From positions 558,001-622,000 of the forward strand of contig WHUZ01000026.1 of assembly GCA_015179045.1 (NCBI GenBank): DNA of 64,000 nt, in the 5' to 3' direction. The position numbers and the translations under genes are program-made. The notes under the pieces are model-generated. The model saw nothing but the letters and a program-made list of their open reading frames with translations. It ran no database searches and was not told the DNA's origin. Within the stretch, counting starts at the first letter, position 1, and the number at the start of each line of letters is the position of its first letter. This document shows positions 31,930-43,708 of this stretch, piece by piece. This stretch comes from Kalaharituber pfeilii (lineage: Eukaryota; Ascomycota; Pezizomycetes; Pezizales; Pezizaceae).

Positions 31930-32870
31930 TTGATGATTCCGACTCGGTTGAGCCGCTACCGCCACCCCCAAGAAGCTGACGAAACGTACCAGTAAATGCC
32001 CGGTAACACCTACCAATAGAGTATGCCAATTGCTTATACCGCCGACGACATATCACAGTCTGCCTGTAGTCTTACCTCCCAGCGAAGGGCCCAAACAGCA
32101 TAATAGAACCCCGAGGCATTCCCTTGAATAATCCCCCCTCCGGCCCTCTCATTAATTAGCACCATCTGGTATCTTTCCCTTCGTCCCTTGTCATAATCCG
32201 TTCCACAGTCTTCTTCCTCTGTCCTCATTCGCGCAATTGGCGTGCCCTACAGCTGGGAATTAACGGGATGTTATGAACCAAGCAAGAAACCATGGCTGTT
32301 ACTGGGTCGTAAGTTAGGTAGCTTGGTCTATTTGGCCTGTGCATCGTGGTTGTACATGTGAGGACATTGTTGAAGGCGTGCGCAAGGTGGAGGGGCAGCA
32401 GAGTCTGCAGAATGAATTCTATGGTATGCAAGGGGACGGAGTGTGTCAATATTGATTCTGTTCTCTGGCTTCAGCCCTCGGGATTTGTTCCCGGAGGACT
32501 GACGTATTTCTAAAGCGAAAGCGAAAACATGTCAAAGCTACCCAAATAGGCAGAAATATCCACACAGGAACAGTCCTTACATAGTACTGAAGGCGTCTGA
32601 ATCGGAGATTGCCGAGACTGAAGCAGTAATTCTGGTGCGAAGATTAGAATTCAGACCCAATTTTTGAATGTGTGTACCGTACATATACTATGCTGTGGAT
32701 CTCGAGCTGGTATTTGCTTGTGGGTGCCGAAGGAGGTAATTTCGCAGGTGGAGAACTGAGCTATAAATGTAGCTTTTTTGCCTTGTTTCTTCAGAAGCGG
32801 AATCACCTCATCAGATTTAGCTACAACCAATTCATCGCCCATATCAGATACCTATATATTGTGAGTTAGT
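31930..32870 (-). pseudogene. Decayed ORF X, block 2
   Basis: On the minus strand a frame starts MGDELVVAKSDEVIPLLKKQ. After stops come ILQTLLPLHLAHAFNNVL, SYLTYDPVTAMVS, DYDKGRRERYQMVLINERAG and finally YKQLAYSIGRCYRAFTG with STESESSTDG. Corresponding pieces occur in blocks 1 and 3. No known domain is recognised. Too many breaks remain for a working gene without introns. Confidence 0.35.
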
Positions 32871-34445
32871 GACTCCCACGACAGGAAACTCGGTTGTGGG
32901 GAAGGGTGCCAAGGTGCCCAGCGTTACACATACTTATGCTACATGTCTAAAACCAGCCAATTTGATACGACTGTCCATTTCATTATGGGCGGTAGAGTTT
33001 TGCCCAGGAGTTCCGCTGCAAGTCTAGTTCCGCCCAGCTGGGGTAATTCATAGTTGTACCACCGAAAATACAATAGCTAAGACCCCTGCTGCAGCATAGC
33101 GGAATCCAACACGGGATTTCCCATTTGCAGGAGATCTGCAAATGATGAACGGGTAGTCCAATTACAAGTGTTAGTGTAACACCTGTGTAACATTGCATGA
33201 AAGTGGGTTGTGTGACATGCGGCATGGGAATTTTCAACCATTCAGGTCTCACAGTTCTACACAAAAGAACTGGCAGCGGCATGAGCTGGAGGCTGGGCGC
33301 ATGAGGCATGAGCCCAGCAGTCTCTAGACATAAGCATTCAATTACAAATTCTTCAAAGCAAATTTGATTGCATAACTTGTAGCTACAAATGCCACGTTTC
33401 CCTAGTCGACAAGAAAGTGAAGAGCAAAGTGGTCCTAGGCTAATAGTAAGGAGCACCTGTTCTATTTACGGGTATCCAGTAATCAGTGGTTTTTCGCGTC
33501 ACATACTGAGCGGGTTACTGATAACAATGTCCGGTCGCTTTCCGCCCACCCGAGTTACCTGAAAGGGAAGCAAATTCCAAAACCCTGGAATCCGTTACAA
33601 CGCAGCAACGTAGTGAGGACGGGAGAGTGGGCGAAGTAATATTCTGATGACTACGGGCACATCTCTCATTGGACAAGAGGTACATTGCCTCAATTCTGAA
33701 AATTATTATAAGCTTATGCTTCGATGTTGTACATCATGGACCTGTGCCTGTATACGCGAGAGAAACCCCGTGCATGTAGCAAGCAGAAGACAATATGAAC
33801 CTATCAAGGTCTAAACCCCAGCCTGAAGAACCCTGTAACATATGACACATCACACTACTACCGCTGGGACAGAAGACTCAAAGCTCTGGCGAGCTGTCCA
33901 GCCATTGAGAGAAATTTGCCCATATTAGACAGCTCTGTAACCCCAGATGCTGCCTGAATCTCTGATCTATTTTGTCTTAGATCTTACATACTTTTTGGAG
34001 ATTCCAGCCTGTGAAAACGTGTCTGTCACTACCTGGAGGTGCCCAGGAAGGTAGTATGAGTTAGTTGAAATTCTAAGATTAGAATTGTAGAGTACATTAA
34101 TCAATGCTTCCAGATCGCATGCGATAGCTCTACCAGGTGTCCTTTCTGCAGCCTCCTTCTATGAATAGCATACCCGACAGATTTGGTAATAGTGTGGCTC
34201 TTGAGGCTGTGTAACAACAAGCATGTCTGATATGCACATGGAGAGACATCGACTGGGCAATCCTTAGACAAGATCATGCATGCAAACTAGCGAAGTTCGA
34301 ATTGCCCAGGCTGTTTGAGACCCAAGATTGTGATGAAAAAGCCGCCAGGTACGAAAGGTACAACCTAGCATGGTGATTGATGTCATTCTATCTTCACATG
34401 CTATCAGAGCAAGCATGATCAATAACTTCGCTACTCAGAGTCTGG

Positions 34446-34456
34446 AAATATATAAG
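34446..34456 (+). promoter_or_regulatory. TATA box of DUF4360 paralogue 2
   Basis: AAATATATAAG about 151 bp before the ATG, followed by the conserved AAGCATCTTTCTTC. Confidence 0.7.
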
Positions 34457-34606
34457 AAGCATCTTTCTTCTCTAAATGCTTTCTCTTTTTCATCACCCAA
34501 CACACTCTTCTCCTGTCCAGCACCGAGCACTCCTCCCAAGCTTCACTCTCACTACCAAAAGCAACCTTCGCTTTCAACTTTCGTTTCTCTCAATCCTTCT
34601 ACCAAA

Positions 34607-35251
34607 ATGCAGACCATCTTCGACAGTCTTACCCTCTTTATTCTCCTCCTCTTCACCTCTGTCGTGGTTGCTCAAGAGCCACTCGTTCCTCCCTCCCCAC
34701 CGCCACCAAAGGACCAGGTCTATATCAAGTCCATTGAGTATGCAGGAACTGGATGCCCTGCTGGCTCCGTTGCTGCTGTGCTTGCTGTTGATGGTTCGAA
34801 TGTTGCCATTGCCTTCGACGCCTACGTAGCAAGTGTCGGCCCAGGGATTGCAATCACAGAGAACCGCAAGAACTGTCTCATCAACATCAACTTGGTCTAC
34901 CCCCAGGGATGGTCTTATACCATCCATGACACTGACTACCGTGGATTTGTGTCACTTGATGACAAGGTCACAGCTCTGCAGAAGAGCACATACTTCTTCA
35001 CAGGAGAGACTGATCAGATGGAAGCCTGGAGTTCTTGGACTGGTCCCATCGAGCTGGATTACAAGTTCACGGATACAATTGAGAAGGCCGCAATCGTGTG
35101 GAGCTCATGTGATGCCAAGACCACCTTGAACATCAATACCCAGATCAGAGTTGACAACAAGGCCAACAAGGCGGGTTCAGGTTTGATCACTACTGATGTT
35201 ATCACCCACAAGGTTACCCACGTTCTTGGATTCCAGTGGAAGCAGTGCTAG
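34607..35251 (+). CDS. Secreted DUF4360-like protein, paralogue 2
   Basis: The protein has 214 residues. The frame stays open upstream to 34370, but the Met at 34607 is chosen because it opens a signal peptide (MQTIFDSLTLFILLLFTSVVVA) and matches the other paralogues. A Pro-rich segment (residues 27-34) leads to the DUF4360-like domain, with YAGTGCPAGS, ENRKNCLININLVYPQGWSY, TDYRGFVSLDDKVTALQKS and C-terminal GFQWKQC. Four Cys at 50, 90, 168 and 214 are conserved with paralogue 3. It is probably extracellular; the function of this family is not known. It is very similar to paralogue 3, which argues for selection or a recent common origin of blocks 2 and 3. Confidence 0.9.
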   Translation: MQTIFDSLTLFILLLFTSVVVAQEPLVPPSPPPPKDQVYIKSIEYAGTGCPAGSVAAVLAVDGSNVAIAFDAYVASVGPGIAITENRKNCLININLVYPQGWSYTIHDTDYRGFVSLDDKVTALQKSTYFFTGETDQMEAWSSWTGPIELDYKFTDTIEKAAIVWSSCDAKTTLNINTQIRVDNKANKAGSGLITTDVITHKVTHVLGFQWKQC

Positions 35252-35343
35252 ATGGCTAGTGTGAGTAGGGCTTAGCCCCCTCAGCACGGACTTGATACAG
35301 AACTTGAAGTGAGATTGAGTGAATGAGGTCGAGTGCTTTCTTT

Positions 35344-35366
<23 letters not shown>
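35344..35366. repeat. (CT)n microsatellite
   Basis: About eleven CT units followed by T-rich sequence, in the 3' flank of DUF4360 paralogue 2. Confidence 0.9.
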
Positions 35367-35374
<8 letters not shown>

Positions 35375-35761
35375 TATTTTTTATTTTTTTTTTTAATAAT
35401 AATATAACCTCTTTCTCCGATTCTTTTGTCAGTAAGCCTTTCATTTGGCACCAAGTGTTGCTCTTTTACCCACATTTTTTTTGATTTCACGAGGTATTTG
35501 GACGGATTGTGAACATTGGTCTGGAAGCTTCTTGGTTGGATACGGAATGGGAATCTACTGGGTGCAACTAGATTTTGTTCACTTTTTTGTAATGAAACGG
35601 ATGATTGGGAGTTCAACTGACCTTAAAGTTAGTAAAATCCTAGCAAACCTGAGCTTTGGTGAAGAATCGATGATGTTACTAATATTGATACAAGAAAAAA
35701 AATTTGTGCTGCCAAGCCCGTATAAAAATCACCGAATACTGCTTAGTGAGTGACTATGGCG

Positions 35762-35816
35762 TACCGTAATTCTTTTTTTTTCTTTTATATCATTGCTCGC
35801 TTGCCGCATACCGTAA
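35762..35816 (-). mobile_element. Extremely truncated LINE-A insertion with paralogous empty site
   Basis: The element at 35770-35808 contains only the T-rich run, atatcattgctcgcttgcc and gc, flanked by taccgtaa at 35762-35769 and 35809-35816. Block 1 has the uninterrupted gtaccataagg. The truncation point matches that of the insertion at 21581. Confidence 0.8.
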
Positions 35817-36194
35817 GGAAAAGAGCGATCTTCACATTTCTAACACAATAAATCCGGTCATAAACGTGATGCCATGTGAAATTGCCAGTTGGTGAAGAGG
35901 GTAACTGCGTGAATAATTGGAACAAGGGTAAATTTTGGGAATCCCATTCATTCATTGTGCTCCGTAGAGTTTCTGTAGCTATGCCCTGGACTTGATGTAT
36001 AAATTCAGACTCCATGTGCATGTGATACTGATGAACACATAAAACGCCCTTGATTTAAGTAATTTAATACAAACACACTGATGCCACATGTTTACCTCTG
36101 AGAAATGGACTCCGAATTCGAAGCATCAGGCAATAGGCATAGCTCAACAGCAATTATTTGATGACATTTCTCAAACTCCAATTGCTCTACCCTT

Positions 36195-37830
36195 CCGTAG
36201 CCATATTCAAAGATGGCAGTCTCAGTGAGGAAGGAGGGGTTGGAGGTGGATGGTGCTGGAAGCAGGTAGTGGCAGGAGAGTCAAAAGGGTCCCGGTCGGT
36301 CGGCGCCAAGGCTACTGTGTGGGATGGTGAGGTCGCAGGTATGCAAGGTGCCCTCGAGGCGGTTGATGGCAGGGCGAAAGTGTTACTGCTCGCAGACTCT
36401 CAGGCAGCAATCAGCGCAGTCAAGACAGCAGGGAAAACTGGAAAAGCGAGGACTGCGGACCTGGCACGTGTGGTAGAGCTCGTGGCAGAAAGGCGACGGA
36501 ACTTGAGAGATCCCGGAGCTGTGAGGCTTGCGTGGGTCAGGGCCCATGTGGGGATAGAGGGTAATGAGATGGCAGATGAGAGGGCCAAAGAGGGGGCCAG
36601 ATGCATGAGGTACGATGGGCGGGCCACTGAGGGTGGACTGCGCCAGGAGTTAGTTCGAAAGAGAAGGAGACTCAGGAGAGGGAGCGAGCTGGGCTCGGGA
36701 AGGGCAAGTTCGTGAAGTGGTGCAGAAGGGCCCTCACTAACTACACCTGGCTGCGGACTGAGAAAGGCGGAGCCATGTGGAGGAGGAAAATCATTGGAGA
36801 GGAGGCGCGGTGCTCTTGTGGAGTAGCTTGGAGTGCAGAAGATGTGGGTGTTTGAGTGTGGCGAGCTGGAGCGACCCAAGAGAAAGAAGGAGAATGGTGA
36901 GCTGGTCACCTGGCAGTGCTGGGAGGACTTAGAGCGGAAGGGGTGGAGGGGAACGCAGGAGGGAGGAGGGGGCAACCCAGTCGAGGAATGGTTCACCGGC
37001 CTCGAACTGGGATAACCGAAGGCCGGAGGGTATGTTGTGTACCAATTGCGTACGTAGTACAGTCTACCCTTGCTATACCGAAAATTGAAACGGAGCCATT
37101 ATTCCGTTCGCACTCAAACTCCTCTTGCTATAACGAAAATCCACCAAATAACGAAACGAAATTTAGATTGAGTGGAAGTTATTTCTGTCTACATACAAAT
37201 AATTCTTGCTATAACGAAAAATGGCTAGTGGAATGCATGACTAATCAAGAACCACCCAATTGCACAACTATAGACTTTCTAGTTAGTTTTCGCCCAATTC
37301 CACAAAAAAGGATTGTACCGGATTCATTGTGAAATGCTTTCGAACTGCGTCTAGGGTTTCTTTTTGTTTTTTGCAGCTCCAGTCTTCTTTTTGCATAGTT
37401 GCTGCTTTTCTAACCTGAGGTTCGGCTTTGTAGGTAATTTTGCTTCAACAACATGATTGATTTTTGTTATCTGCATAGTACCTCATCAATACTTCTGTAC
37501 TCTCAATTTTGTACTCTCATTTTTCCCTACTCCGGTTATTTCCATAAGGAGGAAAATCACAGAGTTAAAACCTGTTGCCATAAAGTCCTTAGGTACTCGG
37601 GCTTCTAAATTCAGCTGCCAAGGACATGACTAATCTTGCCACAATATTCTATAACGAAACCTTGCTATAACGAAAAAAAAGTGCCAGATTTTTGGTTTTC
37701 GTTATAGCAAGGGTAGACTGTATAGATAGGTAATTAGCTGCTTTAACCTGACCCGGGTATACAGGTCCTTGCCATAGGCTGGTAGCCTGTATGCGGGGTT
37801 ATGTGACCAAAAAAAAACAAAAAAAAACAC
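36195..37830 (+). pseudogene. LINE-B copy with full RNase H domain, frameshifted, with MITE in its 3' region
   Basis: The RNase H domain is in one frame to 36715, with AIFKDGSLSEEGGVGGGW (Asp), VWDGEVAGMQGAL (Glu), LLLADSQAAISAV (Asp) and RAHVGIEGNEMADERAKEGA (His, Asp). A frameshift near 36660 precedes KFVKWCRRALTNYTWL, CSCGVAWSAEDVWVFEC and PVEEWFTGLELG with the stop at about 37013. The zinc-knuckle His is replaced (AEDV instead of AEHV). The 3' untranslated region holds a pogo-like MITE (37060-37720). The family B hairpin (cttgccataggctggtagcc..gcggggttatgtga) and A-rich tail end near 37830. It is 5'-truncated and inactive. Confidence 0.8.
37058..37722. mobile_element. 661-bp pogo/Tigger-like MITE with TA duplication
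   Basis: The element at 37060-37720 starts CAGTCTACCCTTGCTATA and ends in the complement, flanked by TA at 37058-37059 and 37721-37722. The motif cttgctataacgaaa recurs near 37120, 37203 and 37660 as well as in both ends, as expected for transposase-binding subterminal repeats. There is no convincing transposase ORF. Confidence 0.85.
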
Positions 37831-38112
37831 TGTAGTACAAAAAATATAGGTAACTTCTTACGCTCCGAAGTAATTGCAGGCGGAGAAGTCACGTGTACTC
37901 ACAAAGGGAGTGTATCATATGTACGGCTGCAGCTAACACTAGTGAATTGACTAGTGTGGTGGTACCCTCAGCAAGTGCTTTGTTCCTGGCGGTTAGCACC
38001 TAAGCACTGAATGTGAGCCTAGCGGAGTCCAACCATTTTTTTTGAAACTCCGCTTAGTCAGCGTCTGGTGACAAAACTATTTGCGGCTCTTTTTGGCATG
38101 ACTTTGCGGTAG

Positions 38113-38790
38113 TACTACGTGCATACTGGTAACGCTGGGCACCTTGGCACCCTCCCCCACAGCCGAATGCAGGCAATATCTCATGGAATATAGTGCTGGT
38201 ATATACAATGAATTAATTATAGACTATATTGACTGTGTTGATTCTGAATTTGAAAGAAAAAATACGATTGCCACATCTAGAGCATCTATAGTTGTATCAC
38301 CTCTGCATCTGTCTCAACTATACAATATCATGACTGTAGTCAACTGCCCAACTCAATTAGTCCGTACCACCAGCTCTTTAAAATTATCTCCTTATGTATT
38401 TCTTTGTATTTTGTAACTTTAGAGAGTGTCTATATATTAGTACCATTATTTAATACTGTAGTATTACTATGTATCTGCATAAGCGAAAATGTATTATTGG
38501 ATATGACAGTGCCACTCTTTATAATCGCCTATAGGCTTAGTCTTCTGTGCTTGCTTGAGATTGTGTACTAGTATAGCTCAAATAGTACAGTATGATAATG
38601 ATGCGATTATTACTAATACGTATCGTATGTATGTGAAGTTGCATATTTGACATATCTGACATGGCAGGCCACTTATTCTACAGTTGTGGTGGCCTCATGA
38701 CACTGCCAAACTTGCTGTATGATACATCTTTAGTATAGGTAATAGAGTATACATTAAATGAATAAGAACTCACATAGGATCATTGACATA
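38113..38790 (+). repeat. Palindrome-family element P3, deleted copy
   Basis: Begins with the same tactggtaacgctgggcacc end as P4. It carries the peptide-like stretch YNELIIDYIDCVDSEFE and the P centre (ctttagagagtgtctatata). It ends at aggatcattgaca, which occurs in the P4 right arm. Most of the left inner arm is missing, so it cannot fold fully. Confidence 0.55.
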
Positions 38791-38799
38791 GCGCGCCCC

Positions 38800-39730
38800 A
38801 GACAGCCCCTTCAACAGCCCCTGCAGCAGCCGCAACACCGTTTTGCGTGCCCCTCTCGCACCACCCCCTTCAACCTTTCCCTCACAGCCCCCCCTCCCCC
38901 ACTTCCTCTCAATCGCATCCTCATGCATCAGCCGTAATAGTATCGCAAACCCCTCCCGTCGCCTTTCAATTACACTCCCTTCCAGCAGCTGCTCGAGCAA
39001 CTACTCGGGTAATTCCGCCAGTAGCCGCTCAAGCGTCCGCTTCGACGCCCCTCAAGTAGTCCTCCGCCTCCATATTACAACCGCGTCCAACAGCCCCGCC
39101 CACCGCTGCCTCTTCACTCATCCAACCGTGCCGGCACTTCAGCAGCTCCTTGCATAGCTTTTCCTGGGTTGCTCAAATTACTCCTTGGTAAATCCACTAT
39201 TCCTATGTGCTGTCCTTATATTTTTTTGTTTTACAAGGAAGTTTATTAATTTCCTTTGTACCCATTGAAATATATATCGATGGAATCATCCTTATAATCC
39301 ATTGGTGGATTACACAGGAGTACACAGGAGCTTTAGACATGACCAGGTCTATAAATATGGCCAGCGGAGGAATGCCCGGCTAAGTTGGGCGATTGATTCC
39401 AGGCGTTGTGCCATATGTCTGGCTTGTGGGTATATGGGGCTTGCAGGTATACGGGGGGCTGTGGGAATATGAGACTCCTGACGGACCAGGTCTATAACGT
39501 CGCCTGCAGAGGAAGCGGGTTGAGCGCCGTTATTCCCCGGGGATTAGTCTTGTGGATAAGGGATCAGTCTCTTGTCTAAAGCATGCCCAGGCTTTGCTAG
39601 GTAGGAGATTGGTTCTTACTTGGGGGATCCAGATGGACCAGGTCTATAACATTGTTGGAAGAATAAATCTGACTGAGTTGGGCCGTGAATGTCAATGCAA
39701 GAGGTGCTGTTCCTCTTCAAAAACAAGTCA
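38800..39730 (+). repeat. Dispersed repeat D, copy 4
   Basis: A C-rich segment (38800-39160) is followed by a T-rich part and three spaced copies of gaccaggtctataa (near 39345, 39484 and 39634), each followed by a gaggaa-like and gttgggc-like stretch. Interval sequence such as gatcagtctcttgtctaaag also recurs in D copies 1 and 3. Confidence 0.55.
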
Positions 39731-40800
39731 CCAGTAGGTATCATGAGTGATTTTGCTAGTACGAGGGTTTCTTATTCAAGTGGGCAAACAGGGATTTATT
39801 TTGTGAATCTCAGGAATTGGCGGACATGGGGGTTCTTCAGTATTATCTAGTCAATTTAATTTGATTCGGGCTGGCGGTAGGTAGCCACCAGGGAGGGCTA
39901 CCTCTGACGTAGGTCGAAAAATTAGATAGCCACCCGAGTAGAAGAGGGTCCGGAGGGGTAATCCACAGGCTTTGAACACCTTGGATTACCACCTGCTTCA
40001 TGTTCTTATCCCTTTCCTGCATGCCTAGTTTCATATCATACACAAACTGTTGTGGGGATTTACGATGCACTTATAATTTAGCACCTTTTGTACATAAACA
40101 ATCTTTCGTTTTCACTAAATTAAAAAGCGCAAAGGCATAAACTTTGGAAGGGTCACGTGCCGTATATTTCACACGCGTGTCCTTGCGTATGATTGCACAG
40201 AACATAAGCTTCCCCACACTGAAAAGGACGGTGTTATGGATATAAAGTCTTGTATATACTTCCGTATAGAGATTGCTCCCAAAACAGGTAATTCGCCACA
40301 TGGATGTATTGACCAGCAATTCTTGACATTGCTGAATTGTCACCCGCTACCTTTTCGTATGTAGTCATGGTTACCCAGACAACCGGTTTCCACGTACCCC
40401 TGACACCCTGTCAAGCATTTGTGCATACATCTTCCCCACACACGACCCCCCTCCCCCCCCACAAGACGGCCCCATCACGTCCACATACATGCAGCCAACC
40501 ATTTTCCAACAAAAAGCAGCAAACACTCAGAAACATAGAAATTCAAATCAGCCAAGCGAAGCCGAGATCCCATTCCGATCTCACATAACCAGGGAACAGC
40601 AAACAAACAGATACGAACGACCTCAATCCACGCAATCCATGCGCGTCAGCTGCAGAAACAACCTATTCCTCCAAATTCATACGACCAAACGAAATGCAAG
40701 CTTCTTTCTCTTTTACGATATATTCAAGAAATACTGCAAGCAAGAACTAAGATAAAAAGAAGACAAACGCAACGACACCCCTGCCAGCGGGCCTAGCCCT
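39731..40800. other. Intergenic with weak minus-strand ORFs
   Basis: The minus-strand frames 40071-40343 (90 codons) and 39843-40070 (75 codons) are consecutive and separated by one stop. Together they read like a single broken protein (CFGSNLYTEVYTRLYIHN..TARDPSKVYAFALFN..QQFVYDMKLGMQE). I recognise no family. A decayed gene is possible. Confidence 0.25.
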
Positions 40801-41700
40801 TCACTTCTTTAACCTCCACCTTCAACATCACCGTCAACTCTAACCTCCGTGTCATCGTCTCCTTGCTCAACCGCCCTTTCTCTCCCCCGAGCTACTCATA
40901 GACCGCCACCCCCGCCTGTGCCAATGTCCTTCTGCTTCTCTTTCCCCCCTTTTCAACCACTGGGCGACCTCCTCCACGTCAAGGTCAATGGCGGAGCCTT
41001 TAAGAGCCTGAATCCCTGCTCAAGGATTTGCTTCCGCCATTTCTCCATTGCCTCTGTACGTTTTGACCTCTTGGGGCCTATTCGCAGAAGAATGCGTACC
41101 AGTACGCATATTGTCATCATCCTACCTGCGGAATGATTCTCTTCTCAGGCAGTATTGCAGAAGCGCAGATTGACCTCCTCCTCGCCAGTACAGGCGGATC
41201 GGACAATTGAGGATTCTCAAAGGCCTCCGCGGTTTTGCCTATATCAGATCCAGACTCAACCCCGCTTGCATCAACGTCTCCGGACCTACTGCCGCTAGCA
41301 ACGAAGCTCTGGCTATGCTGTTTTGCGGACTTGATGCCCCTCTCCATCAGGTGCTTTTTTTTCATACGAGGTTTCTCAAGTATTGCAGTAATGGCAGTAG
41401 AGTGTCCAAGCTTGGCCTCCCAGCGCTGTGTTTTCCGCACATGATGTCCCTCTCCATAAGGTGCTTCTTTTTCGAAAGAGGGTTGTCAACCCTCCCAACT
41501 GCCCGAGGAATTCTTCCGCACGCAAGAGAGGCATGATATCGTGGAGCTTTTCTTCCCACTTAGCGCTCCAAGCTGCAGATGTCTTCTGTTTGTTGTTGGG
41601 CCTGCACTCTTCAGTCTTTTTGTGCACCTCCGAATACTACATATATTGAGAGCTCTTAGCGCGCTGAGTTTTTTTGATTTAATCTTCATTGCAAAATAGC
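40801..41700 (-). pseudogene. Possible decayed gene of unknown function
   Basis: Minus-strand frames contain protein-like pieces: AAWSAKWEEKLHDIMPLLRA near 41565-41500, MKKKHLMERGIKSAKQHSQS near 41365-41305, and AMEKWRKQILEQGFRLLKAP near 41060-41000. A segment of about 50 bp (ctctccatcaggtgcttttt; ctctccataaggtgcttctt) is repeated about 110 bp apart. Frames shift repeatedly. No domain is recognised; introns rather than decay cannot be excluded. Confidence 0.25.
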
Positions 41701-43700
41701 AAACCCCTCAAGCTTCTCTCTTACAGTGAAGTGGGAGTGTTTTTTCTGCGATCACCCTCGTTGCAACACATTAATCCCCCACCAAGCGCCAATAGGAATT
41801 CTCAAGCACCGGCCACAGCCATTAATAAGAAGGCGATGAACCTTCCTCCGGAGGTTTCCGCCCCGCACCCGAAACTCTCGGATCTGTCGAAATATTAGAA
41901 TGGGTTTTGTTAAGTAGCAGCTGAGGGAAATAGGTCAAGGGTGAACCATGGTTCTGGCATTATTGTGGAAGGCTAGGTCAAGAGAGGCCACACTAACGAC
42001 AATATCAAAGGTGCAATTACTACTCAGTATATAGCAGGGGGAGCCATAATATGCACCGCAATTGGACCAGCAGTGCCCGTTCCAATAGACTTCGTAGTTC
42101 CTGAGCCTACACCACCAACACTTATAAGCTCAAAAACAGTTTGCATCCAGAAAAACCTACTCCGGAGCCTACACCACAATATTGCCAAGCTCATTTACAA
42201 TGCTACACTCGGTGGAATCTACCCCCTGATGGCAGCCTGACAATAGAGCCGAGATATAACATCTGGAAGTGTGGTCGGTCCCTCCAACCCGTAGCTGCAA
42301 GGGCTACTACTGGAAAAAGGGGCAAAGAACCAACGGAGAAAGAAGTAAACATGCAGATGCTGGCCAGGGTAAAATCAGGGGAAGGCGTTGACGTGACTTT
42401 GTTCTTTATCCTTGTACGTGACTAGGTACTCTTTTCGCCTTCATTATTAGCGAAGATCGTGGGGTCATGAATTTTCGTACGTACAATAAATAAAACAAAT
42501 AAATAAATAAATATAAGATTTGATCCTTTTGACCATTATATGGGTAGATCAACATTATTCCAGAATCACAAGAATACTGATAGAGGGATGGGGTAAACTT
42601 CCGGGGGATAGACCATTAAATTAGGCCGTAGAATGCTTATTCCAGCAAATGTGGAAGCGACACCTTATTAAGTTCGTAAATCCTTTGTTTATTTTCGGAA
42701 GGATGTTGGGCGCGGGGACGAGGTCAGGTGGGACATCAGGCAGACCATGCATAAGAGGGAGCTGGCTCCAGGGGTGGAAATAGTCTTTATTATGTCTATT
42801 AATCTTGTCTCTGTTAGCTTTGTCCTGTATGTAATTTTGTGCTTCCTGTTCGCTAGGTCTGTCAAATTGCAAATCAAAGTGCTCCCATACAAAAATGTTC
42901 GACTCACTGTTGAACACCACTTTCTATCTAGTCCCATAGCAACGGGGAGCAGGTACGTACCGGGAACCGCATGTGAGGACCCTTGGCACTGCATAATTGA
43001 ACCTTATTTCCGACATCCTAAAGTAGAGTATATGTGAGGAGAATCTGGGCACGAGAACAAATGTGAGGGCCTCCTGAAGTCAACCGTAGCGATGCAATTA
43101 GTGGGACAACAAATTGCAGCTGTTGGGGCAACACACAACGTAGCTCTGTGAGGATTCAACGTGCTTCTCGGGAAAAATACCAATGGTCTTCACTACTACT
43201 ATAAGCTCTCCTTCAACTTCAACAAATCTTGAAAACATTTGACAAGTATGCACAGATTGTGAATAAGCAATACAGCATAACGCTGAGGTCACAGCCCTGG
43301 TTTGGGCAGGCGTGAGAGGAATATTGCAGGTTTGATTCATTGGAGTATTACTATTCTGATTGATCACTGTTAGGTTGCTTTAGATCATATGGAGATCGCT
43401 GAAGCCTTGAACAAGCTACTGCTACAATTGTTGAAAAGGTGGCACTGTGCGATTTCTATGTACTTATATATGCGGAAGTATCGTGGAAGAATACTGCATC
43501 ATCTTCTGCAACAATGGAGCACCTTCAGCAAGTCCTGAATTCGGCTTTAGAGATTTTCAAGCTGCCCTGAGTTCTGTTTCTCGCACAAAATTCAGTAGCG
43601 ACTTCATTCCCGGCCAGCAACTCCATTTTCGACCCATTTAGGGAGCTCTGCAGGTGTAAGGGCTCCTGTAGAGGTTGCCCCTTCCAGGCTACTATGTATT
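41701..43700. other. Intergenic with unrecognised ORFs
   Basis: The minus-strand frame 42621-42920 (99 codons: FDLQFDRPSEQEAQNYIQDK..HPWSQLPLMHGLPDVPPD) looks protein-like but is isolated. Others (42141-42425 plus, 43098-43367 minus, 43447-43641 plus) have no motif I know. No repeat termini were found except at the right edge. Confidence 0.25.
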
Positions 43701-43708
43701 ACACACAG

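Larger units (their letters stand above)
31030..36195 (+). repeat. Segmental duplication block 2
   Basis: Homologous along its length to block 1 (inverted) and block 3. The order is border sequence, decayed ORF X (minus), conserved non-coding stretches, DUF4360-like gene, 3' flank ending near ataggcatagctcaacagca. A LINE-B copy begins directly at its right edge. Confidence 0.8.

Noticed and set aside
34370..34606. N-terminal extension of DUF4360 paralogue 2 from the upstream Met at 34370
   Set aside because: It runs through the TATA box and CT-rich leader; signal peptide and paralogue alignment start at 34607.
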